Shown here piece after piece: positions 25,254 through 33,109 of a stretch of DNA of 64,000 nucleotides. The stretch is taken from contig OZ260072.1 in NCBI GenBank assembly GCA_965284315.1, positions 1,550,001-1,614,000 of the forward strand, written 5' to 3'. The stretch is from PCRC01 sp017848435 (GTDB taxonomy: Bacteria; Pseudomonadota; Gammaproteobacteria; Burkholderiales; Burkholderiaceae_C). Each line of letters opens with the position of its first letter. Within the stretch, counting starts at the first letter, position 1. The position numbers and the translations under genes are program-made. Under the pieces are notes generated by a model. The model was not told where the DNA came from. It was given only the letters and a program-made list of their open reading frames with translations, and ran no database searches.

Positions 25254-25396
25254 GACCCCCACGTTCGCGCACTGCGTGTCGCTCTCTGCCCCCCGAGGGG
25301 GTCGTGCCTTGCTTGGGGCGGCCCGGCGCGGCGGCGTGCCCCCCCCGCTCCCCACTTCGGGTGGTTCGCTGCCCCCCGAGGGGGCCCCGGTTTCCT
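25254..25396. repeat. GC-rich intergenic repeat upstream of rpoN
   Basis: The 160-bp gap between lptB and rpoN contains two identical copies of the hairpin unit TGCCCCCCGAGGGGG (25287-25301 and 25370-25384) in a highly C/G-rich stretch. The start of the block (CCCCCACG...CACTGCGTGTCGCTC) has the look of an interspersed intergenic repeat known from Comamonadaceae genomes. It separates rpoN from its own start codon by only about 10 bp, so it lies in the rpoN leader if transcription comes from lptA. Confidence 0.65.
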
Positions 25397-25406
25397 GTCT
25401 GGTGGC

Positions 25407-26945
25407 ATGAAACAGGGTCTTTCTCTCCGCGTCTCCCAACACCTGGCGCTGACGCCACAACTGCAACAATCGATCCGGTTGTTGCAGCTGTCTACGCTGG
25501 AGCTGAGCCAGGAAGTCGAGCAGATGCTTGACGACAACCCCTTTCTGGAGGTCACGGACGACGCCGCCCAGCGCGAGGAGTTCGGCACCGCCACGGCCGA
25601 CAGCCGGACCGACGACGAGCCGGCGGAGACCTACAGCGCCCCTTCGTCGAGCGCCGAATCCGAACCCGCAGACACCGCCAGCGACGCGCCCGCCGACACC
25701 GACAGCGTGTTGCCCGACAGCTGGGACGGCGACGGTACCACCGAGATGGCGCCGGACGACAGCGAATGGGGGGGTGACGCGCCCGCCCGCAACCACAACG
25801 ACGGCGATACCCAACTCGACGCCACCGAACTCGCGCGCCAGCAGGAGTCGATGACCGCTTATCTGCACCGGCAGGCGCTCTCCCTGCGGCTGAGCGAGGT
25901 GGACCGGGCGGCGCTGAGTTTCCTGATCGAATCCCTCAACGACGACGGCTACCTGGAAGACAGCCTCGCCGAACTGGCCGCTGGCCTGGCGGGCGAGGAC
26001 CTGGAAGAGCTGGAAGACCTGCAGCAGCGTTTCGAGGTCGCGCTGCGGTTGCTGCAAAGCCTGGAGCCCACCGGCGTGGGCGCCCGCAACCTGGCCGAAT
26101 GCCTGATGCTGCAGCTCCGCGCCCAGCCAATCGACGAGGTGGTGCAGACCGCGCTGGCCATCTGCGCCCAGCCGATGGACCTGCTGGCCCGGCGCGACAT
26201 CAAGCGTCTGGTGCAGCTGTGCCACGACAGCGAAGTGCGCGTGCGCAAAGCGATTGCCCTCATCCAGCGGCTGGACCCGAAACCCGGCCGCCGCTTTGTG
26301 GACGTGGAGCGCAACGTTGTGGTGCCCGACGTGATCGTCACGCAAATTGGCCGTGGCCCCAACCCGCGTTTCCGGGTGCAGCTCAACGCCGACGTGATGC
26401 CGCGCTTGCGGGTGCACGACATGTACGCCAGCGCGCTCAAGGCCAGCAAGGGCGCCAGCGGGGCGGGTTTGCAGCAGCGCCTGCAGGAGGCGCGCTGGTT
26501 CATCAAGAACATCCAGCAGCGGTTTGACACCATCCTGCGCGTCAGCAACGCGATCGTCGAGCGGCAGAAAAATTTCTTCGTGCACGGCGAACTGGCGATG
26601 CGCCCGCTGGTACTGCGCGAGATTGCCGACGAGTTGGGGCTGCACGAGTCCACCATCTCGCGCGTGACCACCGCCAAATACATGGCCACGCCGTACGGCA
26701 CCTACGAGCTGAAGTACTTCTTTGGCTCGGCGCTCGGCACCGAGACCGGTGGCAACGCGTCCAGCACTGCGGTGCGCGCGCTGATCAAGCAATTCGTCGC
26801 CAGCGAAAGCCTGAAGAAGCCGCTGTCGGACAACCAGATTTCCGAGATGCTGAAAGAGCAGGGCATCGAATGCGCCCGCCGCACGGTGGCCAAATACCGC
26901 GAGTCGCTGCGCATCGCGCCGGCGAATTTACGCAAAGCTTTATGA
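25407..26945 (+). CDS. rpoN: RNA polymerase sigma-54 factor RpoN
   Basis: A 512-residue sigma-54. Region I opens MKQGLSLRVSQHLALTPQLQ, followed by LLQLSTLELSQEVEQMLDDNPFLE. A long acidic region II spans about residues 55-145. The core-binding domain follows (LEPTGVGARNLAECLMLQL). The C-terminus holds the HTH (LRTIADELGLHESTISRVTTAKY-type) and the RpoN box ARRTVAKYRE that contacts the -24 element. It directs transcription at -24/-12 promoters, including the one found upstream of hoxK in this window. ATG 25407 is the start. Its end overlaps the next gene by ATGA. Confidence 0.97.
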   Translation: MKQGLSLRVSQHLALTPQLQQSIRLLQLSTLELSQEVEQMLDDNPFLEVTDDAAQREEFGTATADSRTDDEPAETYSAPSSSAESEPADTASDAPADTDSVLPDSWDGDGTTEMAPDDSEWGGDAPARNHNDGDTQLDATELARQQESMTAYLHRQALSLRLSEVDRAALSFLIESLNDDGYLEDSLAELAAGLAGEDLEELEDLQQRFEVALRLLQSLEPTGVGARNLAECLMLQLRAQPIDEVVQTALAICAQPMDLLARRDIKRLVQLCHDSEVRVRKAIALIQRLDPKPGRRFVDVERNVVVPDVIVTQIGRGPNPRFRVQLNADVMPRLRVHDMYASALKASKGASGAGLQQRLQEARWFIKNIQQRFDTILRVSNAIVERQKNFFVHGELAMRPLVLREIADELGLHESTISRVTTAKYMATPYGTYELKYFFGSALGTETGGNASSTAVRALIKQFVASESLKKPLSDNQISEMLKEQGIECARRTVAKYRESLRIAPANLRKAL

Positions 26946-28171
26946 ACCAACTCCACCTTTTCCTCCCCTGCGCGGCCGGTGTTGAAGACCTGCTGGAAGC
27001 CGAGGTGCGCCGCATCTGCAGCGGCCACACCGACAAGCGGCGCGGCGGTGTCAATGTGGTCGCGTCGTGGCGCGACGCGATGCAGCTCAACCTGCACAGC
27101 CGGCTGGCCCAGCGTGTGCTGGTGCAGCTGGCCGAAGGTTTCTACCGCAGCGAGAACGACCTCTACGCGCTGGCCGACAGCGTGGCCTGGGAAATCTGGT
27201 TCACGCCGCGCCAGAGCATCAAGGTGGAAATCACCGCCCAGCACAGCCCGCTGACGTCGCTCAATTTTGCCGCGCTGAAGATCAAGGACGCGGTGTGTGA
27301 CCGCTTCCGCGCCAAGGCCGGCGGCGTGCGGCCCGACGTCAACACGCAGTGGCCCGACGTGCGCATCTACGCCCACCTCACCACCGACCGCTGCCTGCTC
27401 TACATCGACACCTCGGGCGAGCCGCTGTTCAAACGCGGCTGGCGCGAAGACACCGGCGAAGCCCCGCTGAAGGAAACCCTGGCCGCCGCCATGCTGGCCG
27501 CCAGCGGCTGGGACGGCAGCGCACCCCTGTACGACCCGTGCTGCGGCAGCGGCACCATTGCCATCGAGGCCGCCACCATCGCCTGCAACCAGGCGCCGGG
27601 GCTGCTGCGCCGCTTTGCCTTCGAGAAATACCTGCCGTACCAGGAGCACGTGTGGGAGGCGCTGCGCGATCAGGCCGCCGCCGCAGTGCGCGAACCCAGC
27701 GTGCCGGTGTTTGGCAGCGACGTGGCCTTCCGCATGGTGGACTTCGCCGAGCGCAACGCCGAGCGCGCGGGGGTGGGCCACGCGGTGCAGTTTCGCGGCG
27801 GCGACGCGCTGCAGCGCTTGCCACCCGTGCCCGCGGGGGTGATGCTGCTGAACCCGCCGTATGGCGAGCGGATTGCCGTGGCCGGTGTGGCGGGCACCGC
27901 CGGTGCATTGCGCGGGAGGGAAACCGCCCAGATCGACGGCGAGCGCGACGAAGGCGACGCGTTCTTCCCGCAGCTCGCCACCCACTGGAAGAAAAACTAC
28001 GCCGGCTGGACCGCCTGGGTGCTGACGCCCGACCTCAAGCTGCCCAGCCGCATGCGCCTGAAAGAGTCGCGCCGGGTGCCAATGTGGAACGGCCCGATCG
28101 AGTGCCGGCTGTTCAAGTTCGAAATGGTCGCCGGCTCGGCGCGCCAAAAGCCCGCCGCTGCCGCCGAATGA
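26942..28171 (+). CDS. rlmL: THUMP-domain SAM methyltransferase, RlmL N-domain-like (23S rRNA guanine-N2 methylase)
   Basis: A 409-residue RNA methyltransferase. The N-terminal ferredoxin-like/THUMP region covers about residues 1-165 (LFLPCAAGVEDLLEAEV, RVYAHLTTDR-type) and the Rossmann domain follows. It contains the SAM loop YDPCCGSGTIAIEAA and the catalytic motif LLNPPYGER (NPPY) typical of N2-guanine methylases. It corresponds to the N-terminal m2G2445 half of E. coli RlmL/YcbY, without the RlmK domain. It is translationally coupled to rpoN upstream and to a PIN gene downstream through ATGA overlaps. Confidence 0.85.
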   Translation: MNQLHLFLPCAAGVEDLLEAEVRRICSGHTDKRRGGVNVVASWRDAMQLNLHSRLAQRVLVQLAEGFYRSENDLYALADSVAWEIWFTPRQSIKVEITAQHSPLTSLNFAALKIKDAVCDRFRAKAGGVRPDVNTQWPDVRIYAHLTTDRCLLYIDTSGEPLFKRGWREDTGEAPLKETLAAAMLAASGWDGSAPLYDPCCGSGTIAIEAATIACNQAPGLLRRFAFEKYLPYQEHVWEALRDQAAAAVREPSVPVFGSDVAFRMVDFAERNAERAGVGHAVQFRGGDALQRLPPVPAGVMLLNPPYGERIAVAGVAGTAGALRGRETAQIDGERDEGDAFFPQLATHWKKNYAGWTAWVLTPDLKLPSRMRLKESRRVPMWNGPIECRLFKFEMVAGSARQKPAAAAE

Positions 28172-28590
28172 CACGGCCAGCGGTCGTTCTTGACACCAAC
28201 ATCCTGCTGGATTTGTGGGTGTTTGACGACCCGCCTTCACAGCGCCTCAAAACCGCCCTGGAAGCAGGCCAGCTCGACTGGCTCGCCACCGCCGAGATGC
28301 GCAGCGAACTCGCCCGGGTGCTGGCCTACCCGCAGATCGTGCCGCGCCTGGCCTACTACCAGCGCAGCGCCGCCGAGGTGCTGGCCGCGTTCGACCGCCA
28401 CGCCCGCGTGGTGCCCCCCGCCCCCAAGGCCCCAGTGACCTGCAGCGACGCCGACGACCAGAAATTCATCGATCTGGCCGTTTCACACCGCGCCACGCTG
28501 CTGAGCAAGGACAAAGCCGTCATTTCCATGCGAAAACGGCTCCAGGCCTTAGGAATATCTAGCGATGTTGCTACGCTATTTGTAGCGTAA
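28168..28590 (+). CDS. PIN-domain protein (putative toxin-antitoxin ribonuclease family)
   Basis: A 140-residue PIN-domain protein. The acidic residues expected for metal binding are in VVLDTNILLDLWVF (Asp9), an internal Glu (AEMRSELARVL) and CSDADDQKFIDLA. It fits the family annotated as putative toxin-antitoxin component, PIN family, but no antitoxin gene is adjacent, so a housekeeping RNase role is as likely. It overlaps the rlmL-like gene by ATGA. Its last codons coincide with a palindrome (GCTACGCTATTTGTAGCG) and overlap the convergent downstream gene by 20 bp. Confidence 0.8.
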   Translation: MTRPAVVLDTNILLDLWVFDDPPSQRLKTALEAGQLDWLATAEMRSELARVLAYPQIVPRLAYYQRSAAEVLAAFDRHARVVPPAPKAPVTCSDADDQKFIDLAVSHRATLLSKDKAVISMRKRLQALGISSDVATLFVA

Positions 28591-28592
28591 AG
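28565..28592. repeat. Palindromic repeat at overlapping convergent gene ends
   Basis: GCTAC-GCTATTT-GTAGC forms a hairpin within the last codons of both the PIN gene and the convergent FMN-binding protein gene. It is of the same TAGC/GCTA type as the palindrome at 16120. It could stop transcription from both sides. Confidence 0.5.
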
Positions 28593-30220
28593 CTGTCCGC
28601 ACTGGCCTGGGGCCAGTAGCGTTTGAAGACCTCGTGCTGGCCTTCCAGCGAGTCCGACAGCAGCGACCCCGGCTGCACCTGTATCACCAGGTTGGCCAGC
28701 AGCCGCACCTCGTTCTGGCTGATGCGCCGCACGATGTGGTGCGGCGTGATGGCCGCCGGGTGCGTCAACCCCGCCGCCTGCACCAGGTCCTTCAGCGCCT
28801 TGAGCGTGTTCTGATGGAAGTTCAGCACCCGCTCGGTCTTGTCGGGCACGATCAGCGCCTGCTGGCGCAGCGGGTCTTGCGTGGTCACGCCGGTGGGGCA
28901 GTTGCCGGTGTGGCAGCTCTGCGCCTGGATGCAGCCCAGCGCGAACATGAAGCCGCGCGCCGAGTTGCACCAGTCGGCGCCCAGCGCCATCATCCGCGCC
29001 ACGTCAAACGCGCTCACCACCTTGCCAGCACAGCCAATGCGGATCTGCGCCCGCAGGTTCACCCCGAGCAGCGTGTTGTGCACCAACAGCAGGCCCTCCT
29101 GCAGCGGCACGCCCACGTGGTCGGTGAACTCCAACGGCGCCGCACCGGTGCCGCCCTCGGCGCCGTCCACCACAATGAAGTCGGGCGTGATGCCGGTGGC
29201 CAGCATGGCCTTGACCATGCCAAACCATTCCCACGGGTGCCCAATGCACAGCTTGAAGCCGACCGGCTTGCCACCCGACAGTTCGCGCAGCCGGGCGATG
29301 AACTGCAGCATGGCCACCGGCGTGCCAAACGCGCTGTGCGACGCCGGCGACACGCAGTCCACGCCCACCGGCACGCCGCGCGCCGCTGCGATCTCGGGGG
29401 TGACTTTGGCCCCCGGCAAAATGCCGCCCTGGCCCGGCTTGGCGCCCTGGCTGAGCTTGAGTTCGACCATCTTCACCTGCGGGTCCAGCGCGGTCACGGC
29501 GAAGCGTTCGGCGCTGAATGTGCCGTCGTCGTTGCGGCAGCCAAAGTAGCCGGAGCCGATTTCCCAGATCAAATCCCCGCCGTGGATGCGGTGGTGGGCG
29601 GAGATCGAGCCCTCGCCAGTGTCGTGGGCAAAGCCGCCGCGTTTCGCGCCGGCGTTGAGCGCCAGAATGGCGTTGGCCGAAAGCGCGCCAAAACTCATGG
29701 CCGAGATGTTGAACACGCTGGCCTGGTAGGGCTGGCTGCAGCCGTCCTTGGGCGTGCCGTCGGGCAGTTCACCAATGCCGATGCGGAAGTCGTGCGACGT
29801 GAGCCGGGTCGGCGCCAGCGAGTGGTTGACCCACTCGTAGCCCACGGCCGCCACGTCCAGCAGCGTGCCAAACGGGCGCTTGTCGGACTCGTTTTTGGCG
29901 CGCTGGTACACCAGCGAGCGCTGCGAGCGCGAGAACGGCGCCGCCTCGTTGTCGCTCTCCAGAAAATACTGCCGCAGCTCCGGCCGGATTGACTCCAGCA
30001 TGAAACGGACATGGCCCACCACCGGGTAGTTGCGCAGCACCGAGCTTTTGGTCTGCTGCAGGTCGTACACCCCCACGCCCACCAGTGCGGCGAACACCAG
30101 CAGCGCCCCCCAGCCCACGCCAAACGCCACCACGCTGAACAGCGCCAGCAGGCAGCCAAAAATGCACAGGCCGAAGGCGGTGTAGCGCACCGGGTAATAC
30201 GCGTCGAGTCGGGACAGCAT
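28571..30220 (-). CDS. FMN-binding glutamate synthase-like protein
   Basis: A 549-residue membrane-anchored protein. Two hydrophobic helices near the N-terminus (about residues 14-50, CIFGCLLALFSVVAFGVGWG and following) precede a GltB FMN-binding TIM-barrel domain. Recognisable blocks are NISAMSFGALSANAILALN, GGFAHDTGEGSISAHH, KLSQGAKPGQGGILPG, DFIVVDGAEGGTGAAPLEF, and the Cys-rich ALGCIQAQSCHTGNCPTGV that in glutamate synthase binds the 3Fe-4S cluster. The glutaminase domain of true glutamate synthase is absent, so the physiological reaction is unknown. ATG at 30220 was selected; upstream in-frame residues lack support. Confidence 0.85.
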   Translation of the reverse strand: MLSRLDAYYPVRYTAFGLCIFGCLLALFSVVAFGVGWGALLVFAALVGVGVYDLQQTKSSVLRNYPVVGHVRFMLESIRPELRQYFLESDNEAAPFSRSQRSLVYQRAKNESDKRPFGTLLDVAAVGYEWVNHSLAPTRLTSHDFRIGIGELPDGTPKDGCSQPYQASVFNISAMSFGALSANAILALNAGAKRGGFAHDTGEGSISAHHRIHGGDLIWEIGSGYFGCRNDDGTFSAERFAVTALDPQVKMVELKLSQGAKPGQGGILPGAKVTPEIAAARGVPVGVDCVSPASHSAFGTPVAMLQFIARLRELSGGKPVGFKLCIGHPWEWFGMVKAMLATGITPDFIVVDGAEGGTGAAPLEFTDHVGVPLQEGLLLVHNTLLGVNLRAQIRIGCAGKVVSAFDVARMMALGADWCNSARGFMFALGCIQAQSCHTGNCPTGVTTQDPLRQQALIVPDKTERVLNFHQNTLKALKDLVQAAGLTHPAAITPHHIVRRISQNEVRLLANLVIQVQPGSLLSDSLEGQHEVFKRYWPQASADSFTLQIA

Positions 30221-30312
30221 GCGGTTCTTCCTTTGCGTCAGGGCCGCCAGTATGGCGGCTTTGGCCCTGCATGACATGTCGCGTGGCGGTGGCGCCTCTT
30301 ACACTTGGCGGT

Positions 30313-31086
30313 ATGACCTCTGCTGAAACGCTCCAACCCGACGACTTTGACGAACTCGACGCGCTGCTCGACGACCTGCGCACCCGCCACGACGAAACCC
30401 CGCAATGGGAGTTCTGCGAAGGCGTGATGGCCGCGCTGGTCTGCAGCCGCCGCGCCGTCCCGCCCGACGAGTATTTGCCGGTGTTGCTGGCCGCTGAAGA
30501 GGCCGCTGGCGCCGACCCATTCGCCGACAGCGCCCAGCGCGAGCGCTTCATGGCGCTCTGGAACCGCCGCTGGAGGGAGGTGGCCACCGCGCTCGACACC
30601 GACGTGGACACGCTCGACGACGACCGCGCCTACCAGCCCGAGGTGCTGGACGTGCGCGGCGGCATGGCCGCCCTGCCGGAACACGAGCGTGTGGTGCTGG
30701 ACGACGAACCCCTGCCCAGCTTTGCCCAGGTGTGGGCGCTGGGCTTCATGTACGTGGTGGAGAACTGGCCCGACGACTGGGCCACCCCGCGCGACAAGGA
30801 CGCCGCCGAATGGCTGGACGGCGCGCTCGGCGCCATCGTCGCCATGACCGAAGACGACACCGGCGTGCCCAGCGTGTCCATGTTCAGCGAAGACGGCCCC
30901 CCCAGCGTCAGCGACGCCCGGCTGGAGGCCTATGGCGCCGCACTGTGGGCGGTGTACGACCTGCGCGACCTCTGGCGCACGCTGGGCCCCAAGCAAGAGA
31001 CGGTGCGCAAGGAAGCCACGCCCGGCCGCAACGACGCCTGCCCGTGTGGCAGTGGCAAAAAATTCAAGAAATGCCACGGCGCCTGA
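30313..31086 (+). CDS. UPF0149/YecA-like protein with C-terminal SEC-C zinc motif
   Basis: A 257-residue acidic protein. The N-terminal 190 residues match the UPF0149/YgfB type (FDELDALLDDLRTRHDET, WEFCEGVMAALVC, FMYVVENWPDDW). The C-terminal 20 residues are a SEC-C zinc-binding motif, GRNDACPCGSGKKFKKCHG, like that of SecA. SEC-C tails bind zinc and often contact ribosomes or SecB. The biological role is not established. The start is the ATG at 30313. It is divergent from the FMN protein gene with about 90 bp between. Confidence 0.83.
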   Translation: MTSAETLQPDDFDELDALLDDLRTRHDETPQWEFCEGVMAALVCSRRAVPPDEYLPVLLAAEEAAGADPFADSAQRERFMALWNRRWREVATALDTDVDTLDDDRAYQPEVLDVRGGMAALPEHERVVLDDEPLPSFAQVWALGFMYVVENWPDDWATPRDKDAAEWLDGALGAIVAMTEDDTGVPSVSMFSEDGPPSVSDARLEAYGAALWAVYDLRDLWRTLGPKQETVRKEATPGRNDACPCGSGKKFKKCHGA

Positions 31087-31098
31087 GGCGTCACGACC

Positions 31099-31995
31099 TC
31101 AATCGGCGAAAAATCCGCGCAGCGCCTCGGCCGTTTCTTGCGGCAGTTCTTCCGGAATGAAATGCCCGGCCGGCACAGTCTGGCCCGTAACGCGGCCTGC
31201 GCACTGCGCCTGCCAGAGTTCCAGTGGCTTGAACAGCCAGTGCACCACACCGCGCTCGCCCCACAGCACCAGCGTGTCGCAGGCGATTTTGTCGCCCGCT
31301 GCGCGGCTGGTGCGGTCGTGGTCCAGGTCAATGCCGGCGCTGGCGCGGTAGTCTTCGCAGGCGCTGTGGATGGCCTCCGCGTTGCAGAAGCAGCGCTCGT
31401 ACTCGGCCATCGCCTGCGGTTCAATGAACGTGGTGCCGCTGCCGCCCCAGCCGCCGAGCTTGGTGTGCAGGTAGGCCTGCGGTGCGCCGCCGATCATGGT
31501 CTCCGGCACGGGCGTCGGCTGGATCAGATGGAACCAGTGGTAGTAGGCGCGCGCAAAGGCCATGTCGGTCGCGTTGTACATGTCGAGCGTCGGTGCGATG
31601 TCGATCAGGCAGAGCTGCTTCACCCGTTGCGGGTGGTCCACCGCCAGCCGGTGCGCCACGCGGCCACCGCGGTCGTGGCCGCACAGGTAAAAGGTGCCCA
31701 CGCCCAGCGCGTCCATCACCGCCACCATGTCGGCTGCCATGGCGCGTTTGCTGTAGTTGCTGTGGTCAGCGAGCCCCGGGGCTTTGGACGAATCGCCATA
31801 GCCGCGCAAGTCGGGCAGCACCAGAAAATAGTCTTGTGCCAACTGCTGCGCCACGCGGTGCCACAACACATGGCTTTGCGGAAAGCCGTGCAGCAAGAGC
31901 AGTGGCGGTCCACCAATCTTGCCGCCAACGCGCGCAAAAATGCTGGCGCCGGGCACCTCGAATCGGTGCGCTTCAAAACCGTCAAACCAGCTCAT
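31099..31995 (-). CDS. Alpha/beta hydrolase, haloacetate (fluoroacetate) dehalogenase-like
   Basis: A 298-residue alpha/beta hydrolase. The nucleophile elbow is Asp108 in CGHDRGGRVAHR, followed by Arg109 and Arg112. His153-Trp154 (YYHWFHLIQ) and His in AGHFIPEE near the C-terminus complete the set. In the characterised fluoroacetate dehalogenase (Rhodopseudomonas RPA1163) the corresponding residues are Asp110, Arg111, Arg114, His155, Trp156 and His280, recalled from the literature; spacing here matches with an offset of two. This reaction converts fluoro- or chloroacetate to glycolate. An epoxide hydrolase is the main alternative. It overlaps the NTF2-like gene upstream by ATGA. Confidence 0.78.
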   Translation of the reverse strand: MSWFDGFEAHRFEVPGASIFARVGGKIGGPPLLLLHGFPQSHVLWHRVAQQLAQDYFLVLPDLRGYGDSSKAPGLADHSNYSKRAMAADMVAVMDALGVGTFYLCGHDRGGRVAHRLAVDHPQRVKQLCLIDIAPTLDMYNATDMAFARAYYHWFHLIQPTPVPETMIGGAPQAYLHTKLGGWGGSGTTFIEPQAMAEYERCFCNAEAIHSACEDYRASAGIDLDHDRTSRAAGDKIACDTLVLWGERGVVHWLFKPLELWQAQCAGRVTGQTVPAGHFIPEELPQETAEALRGFFAD

Positions 31996-32483
31996 GCCTT
32001 GTGGCTCCCCATGAACCTGCGCAGGTTGCCCGCCGCCGTGGTGCGCACCTTGTTGCGCAGAAAACCGCTCCAGCCCAGCAGCAGGCCGGGTGTGCCCAGC
32101 GCCTGGCGCGACCAGGCCCAGAAATTGAAGCGGTCGCGGTGGCGGGTGATCAGCCCCTGCGGGTTGAATTCAAACGTGCCGTCGATCACGTTGTGCACCA
32201 GGCGGCCGGTGGCGCTGAAGCGGTACCAGGCTTCCCAGTGCGCTTGGCCACTGGTGGCGTTGGCTTCGATGCCGGTGGCTTCGAGCCGCCACACGTCGCG
32301 GCCCTTGGCTTTGGTGGCTTCGCAGAGCATGCGCCACATGCCGGCCACCTCGTCCCGGCCGCGCAGCGAGAAAGCCTCGTCGTCGAACTGCGCGTCAGGG
32401 GCGTAGCAGCTCGCCATGGTGTCGGCGTCGAGCTGGGCAAAGGCCGCGTAGAACGTCTGCAGGGTCTGGGCGTTGGGGTGCAT
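31992..32483 (-). CDS. NTF2/SnoaL-like protein
   Basis: A 163-residue small protein with an NTF2-like alpha+beta barrel pattern (TLQTFYAAFAQLDADTMASCY, FDDEAFSLRGRDEVAGMW, AHWEAWYRFSATGRLVHN). Proteins of this shape act as small enzymes or binding partners; no catalytic set is evident. The ATG at 32483 was chosen over an upstream non-ATG start. It overlaps the hydrolase gene by ATGA, which implies co-translation and a possible shared substrate pathway. Confidence 0.75.
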   Translation of the reverse strand: MHPNAQTLQTFYAAFAQLDADTMASCYAPDAQFDDEAFSLRGRDEVAGMWRMLCEATKAKGRDVWRLEATGIEANATSGQAHWEAWYRFSATGRLVHNVIDGTFEFNPQGLITRHRDRFNFWAWSRQALGTPGLLLGWSGFLRNKVRTTAAGNLRRFMGSHKA

Positions 32484-32517
32484 GGCGGGCTCCTGGTGGT
32501 TCGGTGGCAAATAAATG

Positions 32518-33009
32518 TTACGCCGCCCGCCGCGTGCGCCGCCACAGCCAGAACACGGTGCCGAAGTTCAGCAGGTTCCAGGCAATGCCGTTCACAAACG
32601 CGGCCTGGTAGTTGCCGGTGAGGTCGAACACCTTGCCCGACATCCAGCCGCCCAGCGCCATGCCGACCATGGTGGCCATGATGACCGCGCCCACGTAGGT
32701 GCCGGCTTTCACCGCCGGAAAATGCTCGCGCACGATGATGGCGTAGCTGGGGACGATGCCGCCCTGGAACAGGCCGAACAGCGCTGAAATGATGTACAGC
32801 GGCACCAGCCCGTCGAACGGCAGAAACAGCACCAGCGCCACGGCCTGCAGCGCCGAGCCCAGCAGCAGGGTGCGCAGGCCGCCGATGCGGTCGCAGATGG
32901 CACCGGAGGCCAGCCGGCTGACGATGCCGCAGGCGAGCATCAGCGCCAGCATTTCGGCGCCGCGCGCCGCGCCGTAGCCGAGGTCGGTGCAGTAGGCGAC
33001 GATGTGCAC
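32518..33009 (-). pseudogene. MFS transporter, C-terminal half only (5' part removed at island junction)
   Basis: About 163 residues corresponding to the last six transmembrane helices of a major facilitator transporter. The RxxGRxxDRxG-like loop appears as GAICDRIGGLRTLLLGSAL, and GGWMSGKVFDLTGNYQAAF is typical of monocarboxylate-type MFS members. The coding frame runs back into a VHIVAYCTDLGYGAARG segment that is internal in full-length homologues. It stops at about 33009, where composition changes to AT-rich mobile DNA. No matching N-terminal half was found in the rest of the window. A GTG at 33009 might allow a short product but a half transporter is unlikely to work. Confidence 0.85.
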
Positions 33010-33018
33010 CTTTATAAC

Positions 33019-33057
33019 GGATACTGACTTTTGGTATTCGGATCTGATTTTGTTATC
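33019..33057. repeat. Imperfect direct repeats at left end of the recombinase module
   Basis: GGATACTGACTTTTGGTAT (33019-33037) is followed at once by the related GGATCTGATTTTGTTATC (33040-33057). They lie within 10-50 bp of the MFS junction and upstream of the first recombinase gene. Tandem near-repeats of this size at an element end are typical of recombinase binding sites. This is an inference from position and similarity. Confidence 0.4.
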
Positions 33058-33109
33058 TTCAGTGTCTTTTATCTGGGGTTCTTGAAAAGAGCTTTCATCA
33101 AAGTAAACA

